Both the position numbers and the translations under genes were made by a program. From NCBI GenBank assembly GCA_016870115.1, contig VGCH01000024.1, positions 1 through 45,843 of the forward strand: a DNA stretch of 45,843 nucleotides, in the 5' to 3' direction. Below the pieces are notes generated by a model. The model was not told the origin of the DNA and did no database searches. It was given only the letters and a program-made list of their open reading frames with translations. Origin of the DNA: Alphaproteobacteria bacterium (GTDB lineage Bacteria; Pseudomonadota; Alphaproteobacteria; Reyranellales; Reyranellaceae). Below, in pieces: positions 32,209 to 40,044 of this stretch (position 1 is its first letter; every line of letters starts with the position of its first letter).

Positions 32209-33083
32209 GTGCCGGCCTTGCCGCCGAACAGGCCCTGCGGGCGCAGCAGCAGCACCAGGATCAGCAGCCCGAAGCTGAACATGCTCTTGAGCGAGGGCTG
32301 CAGGAGCAGGCCCGCGACCGCTTCGCTGACGCCGATCAGCAAACCGCCGAGCAACGCGCCGGTCATGCTGCCGAGCCCGCCCACGATCACGATCACGAAG
32401 GCGAGCAGCGTGTATTCAGCAGCAAGGAACGGGTTCACCGGCACGATCGTGATCATGAGCGCGCCGGCGGCTCCCACGCAGGCCGAGCCGACGCCGAAGG
32501 TGAAGGCGTAGAGCCGGCGCACATCCAGGCCCACGACAAGCGCGCTCATGTGATTGTCGGCGGCGGCGCGGATCGACTTGCCGGTGCGGGTCCGCGTGAA
32601 GAACGCCCAGAGCAGGCCGGCGATGGCGATGGCGGCCAGCGCGGCGTGGACGCGCACCGCATCCAGCACCAGTGGTCCGATGGCGTAGCTGTCGAACATC
32701 GCCTCGGACTGCACGCCCCGCGCGTCGGGACCGGCCAGCACCAGACAGACGTTCACCAGCAGGATCGCGATCGCGAGCAGCAGCAGGAATTGCTGATGCT
32801 CCGGCCGGTTGATGAAGGGCGTGATCAGGCCGGCTTGCAGCGCGTAGCCAGCCGCGAAGAACAGCAGGGCAATCGCCGGCAAACTCACCAACGGCGACAC
32901 GCCGGCCAGTTCGAAGCCGAGCCACGCGAGGTACATGCCCACGACCATGATCTCGCCGTGGGCGAAATTGACAACGCGCATCACGCCGAAAATCACCGAC
33001 AGCCCGAGGGCCATCAGCCCGTACACCATGCCGGTCAGCAGTCCCTTTGTGATGGCCTGCGCAAACGCGAGCGCGAAATCCAT
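32205..33083 (-). CDS. livH: Liv-type ABC importer permease LivH (system 2)
   Basis: A 292-residue permease with about eight membrane helices. GLMALGLSVIFGVMRVVNFA and HGEIMVVGMYLAW mark the LivH N-terminus, and VGGLGSMTGALLGGLLIGV the conserved coupling region. It is separated from livK-2 by a dehydrogenase gene, an unusual split of the operon. Confidence 0.9.
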   Translation of the reverse strand: MDFALAFAQAITKGLLTGMVYGLMALGLSVIFGVMRVVNFAHGEIMVVGMYLAWLGFELAGVSPLVSLPAIALLFFAAGYALQAGLITPFINRPEHQQFLLLLAIAILLVNVCLVLAGPDARGVQSEAMFDSYAIGPLVLDAVRVHAALAAIAIAGLLWAFFTRTRTGKSIRAAADNHMSALVVGLDVRRLYAFTFGVGSACVGAAGALMITIVPVNPFLAAEYTLLAFVIVIVGGLGSMTGALLGGLLIGVSEAVAGLLLQPSLKSMFSFGLLILVLLLRPQGLFGGKAGT

Positions 33084-33110
33084 GGCGGCCTACCCACGTC
33101 TCTTTCGCGC

Positions 33111-33150
33111 CATCCCGAGCCGCGAGCTTGGCTCGCGGCCCTCGGGGTGA
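33111..33150. repeat. Palindromic intergenic repeat (CATCCCGAG type), terminator-like hairpin
   Basis: CCCGAG (33114-33119) and CCGCGAGC (33120-33127) pair with GCTCGCGG (33131-33138) and CTCGGG (33141-33146), with loop TTG and a two-base bulge. The flank CATCCCGAG...GTGACA resembles other elements in the window (34312-34377, 38072-38132). It lies in the 89-base gap between the dehydrogenase stop and livH-2 and could reduce read-through into the importer. There is no T-run. Confidence 0.6.
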
Positions 33151-33172
33151 CACGCGCGGGAAGGCACCGCTG

Positions 33173-34258
33173 TCACAGCCGCTCGATCACGGCGCGGGCC
33201 AATGCGCCCGTTCCGTCACGGCCGCCGGCGTCGTAGGGACGGACCGAGCCCGAGCCCAGCGCGGCGTCGACCGCCTGCTCCAGACGATCGGCGGCCTCGC
33301 CGCAGGCGGGCACGGCGTGCCGCTCGCCCAGCCAGCGCAGCATCAGCACGGCCGAGAGCAACGTCGCCGTGGGATTGGCAATGCCTTTGCCTGCGATATC
33401 GGGCGCCGTGCCATGGCTCGGTTGGAACACCGCGTTCTTGTCGCCGACATCGGCCGAGGGCGCGAAGCCCATGCCGCCGATCAGGCCGGCCGCGAGATCG
33501 GACAGGATGTCGCCGAACAGGTTCTCGGTGACCATCACGTCGAACTCCCAGGGCTTGCGCACCAGATCGAGCGCGCAGGCGTCGACATAGTGGTGCCGCG
33601 CCGCGATCGACGGGAAGGCGCGCGCCCGTTCGTCGAAGATCTTGCGGAAGAACGCGAAGGAGCGGAACACGTTCGCCTTGTCGACGCAGGTGACGATCGC
33701 CTTGCCGCCGCGACCGCGCCGGCTTTCGGCCAGACGAAAGGCGAAGTCGAACAGCCGCTCGCTGACATCGCGGGTGATGACCTGGGTGTCGCGGGCCTCG
33801 CGGTCGTCGATCACCTCGCCCCGGCCGCGGCTTGCGAACATGCCCTCCGTCGATTCACGCAGGATCACGAAGTCGATGTCCTTCGCCCTGGGGTCGGCCA
33901 GCGCCAGCGGCATGCCGGGCAGCGCCCGGATCGGCCTCACGCCGGCATAGAGGCCGAGGCGGAAACGCAGATCGAGCTGCGGTGCGATCTCGGTGCCGTC
34001 GGGATAGCGGATCTCCGGCCAGCCCATGGCGCCGAGCAGGATCGCATCGGCATTGGCCGCGCGCTGGAAGGTTTCTTCCGACATCGCGGTGCCGGTTGCC
34101 TTGTAGAGCTGCGCGCCAGCATCGAGTCGATCCATCGAGAGCGCCCAACCGCTGCTCTTCTTCTGGAGCGTGTCGAGGACGGCGACGCAGGCGTCGATCA
34201 CCTCGACCCCAATGCCGTCGCCCGGCATCAGGGCGATTCGAAAGGCCGTGTTTTTCAT
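33173..34258 (-). CDS. Isocitrate/isopropylmalate dehydrogenase-family beta-decarboxylating dehydrogenase
   Basis: A 361-residue NAD(P)-dependent enzyme. [11 protein letters not shown] at the N-terminus, LRESTEGMF (substrate loop), [10 protein letters not shown], the metal-binding DACALDLV and [15 protein letters not shown], and cofactor loop [15 protein letters not shown] are in the right order. The family decarboxylates 2-hydroxy acids with a 3-carboxyl group (isopropylmalate, isocitrate, homoisocitrate, tartrate, malate). The STEG form of the substrate loop is closer to tartrate/malate-type members than to LeuB; no leuCD genes accompany it. The ATG at 34258 starts family homology; upstream extension is non-conserved. 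It is inserted between livK-2 and livH-2 and flanked on both sides by CCCGAG-type repeats. Confidence 0.85.
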   Translation of the reverse strand: MKNTAFRIALMPGDGIGVEVIDACVAVLDTLQKKSSGWALSMDRLDAGAQLYKATGTAMSEETFQRAANADAILLGAMGWPEIRYPDGTEIAPQLDLRFRLGLYAGVRPIRALPGMPLALADPRAKDIDFVILRESTEGMFASRGRGEVIDDREARDTQVITRDVSERLFDFAFRLAESRRGRGGKAIVTCVDKANVFRSFAFFRKIFDERARAFPSIAARHHYVDACALDLVRKPWEFDVMVTENLFGDILSDLAAGLIGGMGFAPSADVGDKNAVFQPSHGTAPDIAGKGIANPTATLLSAVLMLRWLGERHAVPACGEAADRLEQAVDAALGSGSVRPYDAGGRDGTGALARAVIERL

Positions 34259-34311
34259 GTCGGTGGTTGTTCTTTCTGGACGGAGTCGCGTTTCGACACG
34301 TTGGCGCTGTG

Positions 34312-34377
34312 ATCCCGAGCGAAGCGAGGGACCCGTGCCGGCCCCCAAAGGTCCTTCAACCCTGTAGGGCCCGGGAT
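34312..34377. repeat. Palindromic intergenic repeat (ATCCCGAG type)
   Basis: ATCCCG (34312-34317) pairs with CGGGAT (34372-34377), and inside it GGACC (34329-34333) pairs with GGTCC (34350-34354). The opening ATCCCGAGCGAAGCGAGGGA is the form of a dispersed repeat I recall from many alphaproteobacterial intergenic regions. It lies in the 138-base gap between livK-2 and the dehydrogenase. Confidence 0.55.
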
Positions 34378-34396
34378 GTCGGTGACGCCGCGCCGG

Positions 34397-35647
34397 CTAG
34401 CCCCGGCGCCGGTCGTTCCAGCCCGGCATGGGGAAGATCGGCGCCGCAGCCGCCGAATCGGCTGGCAGCACGACCGTCGGCTTGCGCTTGAGGTTCTGTA
34501 CGCAGGCCGAGCGGATATTGACGTTCTGACCCTTGGCGTCGAACTCGATCGCGCCACCGACCATCACATGCTGGTCGATCTTGGTCCGGCGCAGCGCCTC
34601 CATCAGCGCGTTGGCGTGGGTGGAGCGCGCCCGGTTCAAGGCATTGATCGCCACCAGCATCGCCTCGAAGGTGAAGCCGCCATTGAGGTCGAGCTGGTCG
34701 TTCGGATACTTCTCGGCGTGCGCCTTCTCCAGCGCCTGGGTCATCGGCGATTTCGGATTGAGCCACGGCACGTTGGAGATGTGGAACTCGCCGAACTTGC
34801 CCATGGTCTTGAGGAAGTCCTGCTCGTAGAGCCCCGGAGCGCCGGGGTTCATCACGCCCATCGGCTCCCAGCGTTGCTTCACCAGCTCCTGCACCAGGAG
34901 CTTCGCATCGTTGAGGCGGCTCACCGGCATCAGCAGCTCGGCCTTGGTCGCCTTGGCCTTGGCGACCTCGACCGAGAGGTCCTTGGCCGCCGGGTCGTAG
35001 GTGATGATGTCGAGCAGCTCGTAGGGCATCTCGAGCTTGGGGAACAACGCCTTGATGCCGTTCACCATGGCGGTGCCGAACGTGTCGTTCACGCTCATCA
35101 GCACGGCGGTCTTGGGCGTCTTGCCGGTGACGCGGAACAGCTCCTTGTGCAGCGTCAGGCCCGAGGTGATCAGCATCGGCGCGGTAGGGAAGTTGCGCAC
35201 CACCCACTTGTAGCCCTGCTCGGTGATCTGAGGTGCGGCCGCGATGTTCACGATGAACGGAATGCCGCGCTGCTCCGCCACCTGCGCGATCGCGATGGTC
35301 TGGCCGGAGTCGAAGGCGCCGCACAGGATATGCGCGCCGGCGGCGACCGCCTTCTCGGCCTGGGTGCGCGCCACATCGGGCTTGGACTCGGTGTCGTAGG
35401 TCGTGATCTCGACGCGACCCTCGATCTTCATCGCGGCAAAGACGTCGTTGGCGACATCCGCGCCACGGCGGCAGGCGATGCCGAGCTGCGCCTGCACGCC
35501 GGAGGTCGGCAGGATCAGCGCGACCTTGAGCGGGCCCGACTGGGCGCGCGCGACGCCCGAGGTCAGGATCGCGGGTGCGCCCACGAGCGCCGCGCCCGCG
35601 AGCGTGGCCCGGCTGAGATCGCGACGGGTCGGATGGCGGATGGTCAT
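34397..35647 (-). CDS. livK: Liv-type periplasmic substrate-binding protein LivK (system 2)
   Basis: A 416-residue type-1 periplasmic receptor. The Tat-like signal TRRDLSRATLAGAALVGAPA ends near ARAQ (residues ~33-36); the mature start is GPLKVALILPTSGVQAQLG. GAFDSGQTIAIAQVAEQ and ITYDPAAKDLSVEV are typical of receptors for aromatic or organic acids in this superfamily. The ATG at 35647 has GGGAGG 7 bases upstream. It is divergent from the UraD-UraH gene and probably heads the transcript livK-2, dehydrogenase, livHMGF-2, CoA ligase and transglutaminase-like gene, unless the repeats terminate it. Confidence 0.88.
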   Translation of the reverse strand: MTIRHPTRRDLSRATLAGAALVGAPAILTSGVARAQSGPLKVALILPTSGVQAQLGIACRRGADVANDVFAAMKIEGRVEITTYDTESKPDVARTQAEKAVAAGAHILCGAFDSGQTIAIAQVAEQRGIPFIVNIAAAPQITEQGYKWVVRNFPTAPMLITSGLTLHKELFRVTGKTPKTAVLMSVNDTFGTAMVNGIKALFPKLEMPYELLDIITYDPAAKDLSVEVAKAKATKAELLMPVSRLNDAKLLVQELVKQRWEPMGVMNPGAPGLYEQDFLKTMGKFGEFHISNVPWLNPKSPMTQALEKAHAEKYPNDQLDLNGGFTFEAMLVAINALNRARSTHANALMEALRRTKIDQHVMVGGAIEFDAKGQNVNIRSACVQNLKRKPTVVLPADSAAAAPIFPMPGWNDRRRG

Positions 35648-35720
35648 AACGTCCTCCCGGAATGGTTCATATTGCCGGCAACTATAGAGGCCGCGCTCCG
35701 GCCGTGCTAGGTTGCTGGCG

Positions 35721-36608
35721 TTGTCCTCGCCGCTCACCCTCGATGCGCTGAACCGCATGCCCGCGACCGATTTTTCGCGGGCGCTGGCCGAGACGTTCGA
35801 GTACGCGCCCTGGGTCGCCGAGGCCGCCGCCGCCGCCCGTCCGTTCGCGACGGTGACGGCGCTGCACGAGGCGATGTTCAGCCTCCTGCGGGCAAGCCCG
35901 CCGGACCGGCTGCGGGCGATGGTGGCGGGACACCCCGACCTCGCCGGCAAGGCCGCCCGGGCGGGCGACCTCACGGCCGACAGCCGCCGCGAGCAGGCGA
36001 GTGCGGGGCTCGACGCTCTGTCGGAGGCCGAGTACGCGCGCTTCCATGCGCTGAACGACGCCTATCGGGCGCGGTTCGGCTTTCCCTTCATTGTTTGCGT
36101 GCGCCGCCATGGCCGCGATTCCATCCTGACGCAGTTCGAGCGGCGGCTGCGCAACGATGCGGCGGCCGAGTACGCGACCGCGCTGCGCGAGATTTTCCTC
36201 ATCACCCGACTGCGCGTCGCGGCGCTGGTCGAGGGACCGGGCATGCCCCAGGTCCATGGGCGGCTGTCCACCCATGTGCTCGACACTCATCTCGGCCGAC
36301 CCGCGGCCGGTGTCGCGGTGGAGCTGTTCCAGATCGCCGGCGGCCATCCGCACCGGGTGCTCGCGACCCGCACCAACGACGACGGCCGGACCGACCGGCC
36401 GCTGCTGTCGGGCCAACCCTTGCCGATCGGCGTGTGGGAGCTGCGCTTCGCGGTCGGCGATCACTATCGGGGACGCGGCGTGGCGGGTGGCGATCCGCCA
36501 TTTCTCGAGATCGTGCCGATCCGCTTTTCCATCGCCGAGCCGGAGGGGCACTATCATGTGCCGTTGCTCTGCACGCCCTGGAGCTATTCGACCTATCGCG
36601 GAAGCTGA
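35721..36608 (+). CDS. OHCU decarboxylase-hydroxyisourate hydrolase fusion (UraD-UraH)
   Basis: A 295-residue bifunctional protein. The UraD part (about 1-165) has H71 (GHPDLAGKA), S88 and E91 (SRREQASAGLD), spaced exactly like the catalytic His-Ser-Glu of OHCU decarboxylases. The UraH part (about 183-295) has STHVLDT, TNDDGRTD, GHYHVPLL and the C-terminal YRGS, i.e. a full HIU hydrolase signature. Together they turn 5-hydroxyisourate into (S)-allantoin. No ATG precedes the conserved N-terminus; TTG at 35721 (weak AGG 8 bases upstream) or TTG at 35712 must be used. Divergent from livK-2. 18 bases separate it from the aldehyde dehydrogenase. Confidence 0.87.
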   Translation: MSSPLTLDALNRMPATDFSRALAETFEYAPWVAEAAAAARPFATVTALHEAMFSLLRASPPDRLRAMVAGHPDLAGKAARAGDLTADSRREQASAGLDALSEAEYARFHALNDAYRARFGFPFIVCVRRHGRDSILTQFERRLRNDAAAEYATALREIFLITRLRVAALVEGPGMPQVHGRLSTHVLDTHLGRPAAGVAVELFQIAGGHPHRVLATRTNDDGRTDRPLLSGQPLPIGVWELRFAVGDHYRGRGVAGGDPPFLEIVPIRFSIAEPEGHYHVPLLCTPWSYSTYRGS

Positions 36609-36626
36609 AACAAACGGAGGAAACCG

Positions 36627-38063
36627 ATGAGCTACACCGACGTCTCGTTGCTGATCGACGGCCAATGGACCAAGGGCGCCAAGGGCCGCACCATCCCGGT
36701 GCTGAACCCCGCGACCGAGGAGACGATCGGCCAGTGCGCGCACGCCGAGACCTCCGATCTCGACCGCGCCCTGGAGGCTGCCGACAAGGGCTTCCGCGCA
36801 TGGCGCAAGGTCTCGGCCTTCGAGCGCTACAAGATCCTGCGCAAGGCCGCGAACCTGATGCGCGAGCGCCTGGAAGACATCGCCCGTATCATGACGATCG
36901 AGCAGGGCAAGCCGCTCTTTGAGGCGCGGGTCGAGACCGGCCTCGCCGCCGATATCATCGACTGGATGGCGGAAGAGGGGCGGCGCACCTACGGCCGCCT
37001 GGTGCCGGCGCGCCTCGAGAACGTCTACCAGATGGTGATGAAGGAGCCGGTCGGACCGGTCGCCGCCTTCACGCCCTGGAACTTCCCGATCAACCAGGTG
37101 GTGCGCAAGGCTTCGGCCGCGCTTGCCACCGGCTGCTCGATCATCGTCAAGGGTCCGGAGGACACGCCCGGCTCGTGCGCGCAGCTGATCAAGGCCTTCG
37201 TCGATGCCGGCGTGCCGGCGGGCGCGATCCAGCTGGTCTACGGCGTGCCGGCCGAGATCAGCGCCTACCTGATCCCGCACCCCGTGATCAAGAAGGTGAC
37301 ATTCACCGGCTCCACGCCGGTCGGCAAGCAGCTCGCCGCGATGGCCGGCCTGCACATGAAGCGCGTCACCATGGAGCTGGGCGGACACGCGCCGGCGATC
37401 GTGTTCGAGGACGCCGACCTCGATCAGGCGGTGAACATTCTCGGCGCCAACAAGTTCCGCAACGCCGGCCAGGTCTGCGTCGCCCCGACCCGCTTCCTCG
37501 TCCACGAAAAGGTCTATCCGCAGTTCGTCGAGAAGTTCACCGACTTCGCCAAGGCGCTGAAGGTCGGCAACGGGCTGGAGGCCGACACCAAGATGGGGCC
37601 GCTGGTCGCCGAGCGTCGCCAACATGCGATGGACGGTTTCGTCTCCGACGCGATCGCCAAGGGCGCCAAGATCAAGACCGGCGGCAAGCGCATGGGCAAC
37701 AAGGGCTACTTCTACGAGCCCACCGTGATGACCGACGTGCCGCTCGACGCGAAGATCATGAACGACGAGCCGTTCGGTCCGCTGGCGCCGATCACGCCGT
37801 TCCGCGACTTCGACTCGGTGGTCGCCGAAGCCAACCGTCTGCCCTGGGGGCTGGCCGCCTACGCCTACACGCGCAACACCAAGACCGCGTCGGCGATCGG
37901 CCAGGCCTTCGAGAGCGGCATGGTCTCGATCAACCATCACGGCCTCGCGCTGCCCGAGGTGCCGTTCGGCGGGATGAAGGACTCCGGCTACGGCTCCGAG
38001 GGCGGGACGGAGGCCCTCGAGGCCTACCTCAACACCAAGTTCGTGAGCCAGCTCGGCATGTAG
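36627..38063 (+). CDS. NAD(P)-dependent aldehyde dehydrogenase (succinate-semialdehyde dehydrogenase-like)
   Basis: A 478-residue enzyme of the ALDH superfamily. Catalytic Cys284 (NAGQVCVAP), general base Glu250 (MELGGHAP), Asn152 (TPWNFP) and the cofactor Lys175 (IIVKGPE) are present. The C-terminus [18 protein letters not shown] is typical of GabD-type enzymes. GGAGG precedes the ATG at good distance. It follows the UraD-UraH gene, but no purine step needs an aldehyde dehydrogenase, so the substrate is open. It is not close to BoxD (3,4-dehydroadipyl-CoA semialdehyde dehydrogenase), as far as I can judge, although a semialdehyde substrate would fit the pathway. Confidence 0.87.
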   Translation: MSYTDVSLLIDGQWTKGAKGRTIPVLNPATEETIGQCAHAETSDLDRALEAADKGFRAWRKVSAFERYKILRKAANLMRERLEDIARIMTIEQGKPLFEARVETGLAADIIDWMAEEGRRTYGRLVPARLENVYQMVMKEPVGPVAAFTPWNFPINQVVRKASAALATGCSIIVKGPEDTPGSCAQLIKAFVDAGVPAGAIQLVYGVPAEISAYLIPHPVIKKVTFTGSTPVGKQLAAMAGLHMKRVTMELGGHAPAIVFEDADLDQAVNILGANKFRNAGQVCVAPTRFLVHEKVYPQFVEKFTDFAKALKVGNGLEADTKMGPLVAERRQHAMDGFVSDAIAKGAKIKTGGKRMGNKGYFYEPTVMTDVPLDAKIMNDEPFGPLAPITPFRDFDSVVAEANRLPWGLAAYAYTRNTKTASAIGQAFESGMVSINHHGLALPEVPFGGMKDSGYGSEGGTEALEAYLNTKFVSQLGM

Positions 38064-38071
38064 GCCGGGTC

Positions 38072-38132
38072 TCGGGATGACGCCGATGGCGTGGTGCGGA
38101 GAGTCCGCACCACGCCATCGGCGTCGTCCCGA
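38072..38132. terminator. 29-bp-arm hairpin between convergent genes
   Basis: The arms at 38072-38100 and 38104-38132 are 29 bases each and pair throughout except for one T.G pair at 38078/38126; the loop is GAG. It is in the 79-base gap between the aldehyde dehydrogenase stop (38063) and the Bug receptor stop (38143), so it can serve both strands as a bidirectional terminator. There is no T-run, and the arms start with TCGGGATGAC, the form seen at the ends of the repeats at 33111 and 34312, so it may instead be a mobile or structured repeat. Confidence 0.75.
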
Positions 38133-38142
38133 ACGCGCCGGG

Positions 38143-39147
38143 TCAGTCGACCTTGGCGCCGGAGGCTCGGATGATCGGAGCGAGCCGCACCTCTTCCTGA
38201 TCGCGATAGGCCGCGCTGTCGGCCGGGCTCTTCCAGAAGGGTGTGGCGCCCTGCTCCTGGAACTTGGCCCTCATGTCGGGATCGTCGAGGATCCGCTTCA
38301 TGAGGCCGGACAGCTTGTCGACCACCGCGCGCGGCAGGCCGGCCGGACCGCAAATGCCACCCCAAGAAGTCATCTCGAAACCGGGCAGCAGCTCGGCGAT
38401 CGCCGGGACATCGGGCGCCGCGGGATTGCGCTGGGCGGAGGTTACGGCGATTGCCTTCACCTTGCCGCCGCGGGCGTGCGCGATCGCGGTCGGGATGTTG
38501 TCGAAGATCATGTCCACCTGGTTGGCGAACAGGTCCTGCAAGGCCGGCCCGCTGCCGCGATAGGGCACATGCAGCATGTCGACGCCGGCGGCCTGCTTGA
38601 ACATCTCACCGCTCAGATGGACGGTTGTCCCCGCACCCGACGAGGCGAAGCTGTGCTTGCCCGAATTGGCCTTCAGGAACGCGATCAGCTCGGCGAGGTT
38701 GTTGGGCGGCAGCGCGAGGCGCGTGATGAGCAGGTTGGGCAGCGACCAGATCGTGCTGACAAACGTGAAGTCTTTCGCCGCGTTGAACGGCAGCTTGCTG
38801 TAGAGCGTCGGCGCGATCCCGTGCGGTGCCACGCTCATCAGGCCGAGCGTGTAGCCGTCGGGGTCGGCCTTGGCGACGGCGTCGGCGCCGACATTGCCGC
38901 CGGCACCTGCGCGGTTCTCGACGACAAATTGCTGGCCGGTGAGCTCGCTCAGCTTCTGACAGACCTGGCGCGACAGCAGATCGGTGGCGCCGCCCGGCGG
39001 GAAGCCGTTGATGTAGCGCACCGTCTTGTTCGGCCAATCGGTCTGGGCGCGCGCGATGCCCGACGCCAGCATCGGGGCGGCGAGCGAACCAGCGGCGAGC
39101 GCGAGCGCCCGACGACGGGGCAAGCGGATGAAAATGCGATCGTTCAT
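38143..39147 (-). CDS. Bug-family periplasmic receptor (tripartite tricarboxylate transporter type)
   Basis: A 334-residue solute receptor. A Tat-type signal (RLPRRRALALAAGSLAAPML ... ARAQ) precedes VRYINGFPPGGATDLLSR, GQQFVVENRAGAGGNVGADA and GVDMLHVPYRGSGPALQDL. Bug proteins trap small carboxylates (often through two water molecules) for TctAB permeases, but no tctA/tctB genes are present here. GGAGG precedes the ATG at 39147 by 8 bases. Convergent with the aldehyde dehydrogenase across the strong hairpin. Intact counterpart of the amber-interrupted receptor at 17906-18871. Confidence 0.9.
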   Translation of the reverse strand: MNDRIFIRLPRRRALALAAGSLAAPMLASGIARAQTDWPNKTVRYINGFPPGGATDLLSRQVCQKLSELTGQQFVVENRAGAGGNVGADAVAKADPDGYTLGLMSVAPHGIAPTLYSKLPFNAAKDFTFVSTIWSLPNLLITRLALPPNNLAELIAFLKANSGKHSFASSGAGTTVHLSGEMFKQAAGVDMLHVPYRGSGPALQDLFANQVDMIFDNIPTAIAHARGGKVKAIAVTSAQRNPAAPDVPAIAELLPGFEMTSWGGICGPAGLPRAVVDKLSGLMKRILDDPDMRAKFQEQGATPFWKSPADSAAYRDQEEVRLAPIIRASGAKVD

Positions 39148-39310
39148 GGTGAAATCCTCCGCGAAACTGGTGCCGTCAGTGCCGCAAAGGGGGGGGACGC
39201 GCAAGCGCGACATAAGACGGATTTTCGATGTGGAGTCGGCCGGGATGCTGGTCCGATGGCGGCCCGGCTTGCTACGCTCCGCGCCTGATCCCTGCATCCT
39301 GGAGCGCGCG

Positions 39311-40033
39311 ATGTACGACCTGCATTACTGGCCCACGCCCAACGGCAAGAAGGTGACGATCCTGCTCGAGGAGTTGGGCGTGCCTTATCGCGTCGTACCC
39401 CTCAACATCCAGCGTGGCGACCAGTTCAAGCCCGACTTGCTGCGGATGAATCCCAACCACCGCATGCCGATCCTGGTCGACAACGCGCCGGCCGATGGCG
39501 GCGCGGCGCTGTCGATCTTCGAGAGCGGCGCCATCATGATGTATGTCGCCGAAAAGGAAGGCCGCTTCTTCCCGCAGACGCCCCGCCTCAAGGCGGAGGT
39601 GACGCAATGGGTCATTTGGCAAATGGCCAACCAGGGTCCCAAGCTCGGCGAGTGCGGCCATTTCCGCCGGCTGGGCGAGGCGCAGGGCGACCAGAGCTAC
39701 GCCGTGCGCCGCTTCACCGACGAGGCGAACCGTCTCTATGGCGTGCTGAACAATCGCCTGCACAAGCACCGCTGGCTGGCCGGCGACGAGTACACGATCG
39801 CCGACATGATCTGTTATCCGTGGACCATCAACTGGAAATTCCAGGGTCAGGACATCGAGGAGTTCAAGCACTTCAAGCGCTGGCATGAGGAGATGGCCGC
39901 GCGACCCGCAGTGGCGAAAGGCATGGCGGTCGGCAGCGACCTCTCGGTCGATGTGACCAAGCTGCCGCCCGAGGAGCAGGCCCGCATCCGGAAGCTGATG
40001 TACAACCAGCGCGCCATCCCGGTTGCGGGCTGA
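39311..40033 (+). CDS. Glutathione S-transferase-family protein (YfcG/Nu-like)
   Basis: A 240-residue two-domain protein: thioredoxin-like domain from residue 1 to ~85 (YWPTPNGKKVTILLEELGVPY, NPNHRMPILVD, FESGAIMMYVAEK), then the all-alpha domain. TPNGKKV is the glutathione-binding loop typical of the YfcG/Ure2-like (Nu) class, which reduces disulfides using GSH rather than conjugating. GGAG 6 bases before the ATG at 39311 supports this start; upstream in-frame codons lie in unconserved sequence. It is 11 bases upstream of the flavin monooxygenase, so the pair is likely one operon. Confidence 0.87.
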   Translation: MYDLHYWPTPNGKKVTILLEELGVPYRVVPLNIQRGDQFKPDLLRMNPNHRMPILVDNAPADGGAALSIFESGAIMMYVAEKEGRFFPQTPRLKAEVTQWVIWQMANQGPKLGECGHFRRLGEAQGDQSYAVRRFTDEANRLYGVLNNRLHKHRWLAGDEYTIADMICYPWTINWKFQGQDIEEFKHFKRWHEEMAARPAVAKGMAVGSDLSVDVTKLPPEEQARIRKLMYNQRAIPVAG

Positions 40034-40044
40034 GGGTTCGCATC

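Noticed and set aside
35682-37940. A 752-codon minus-strand frame opposite UraD-UraH and the aldehyde dehydrogenase
   Set aside because: Both plus-strand genes have complete catalytic motifs; the antisense product is low-complexity and has no recognisable domain.
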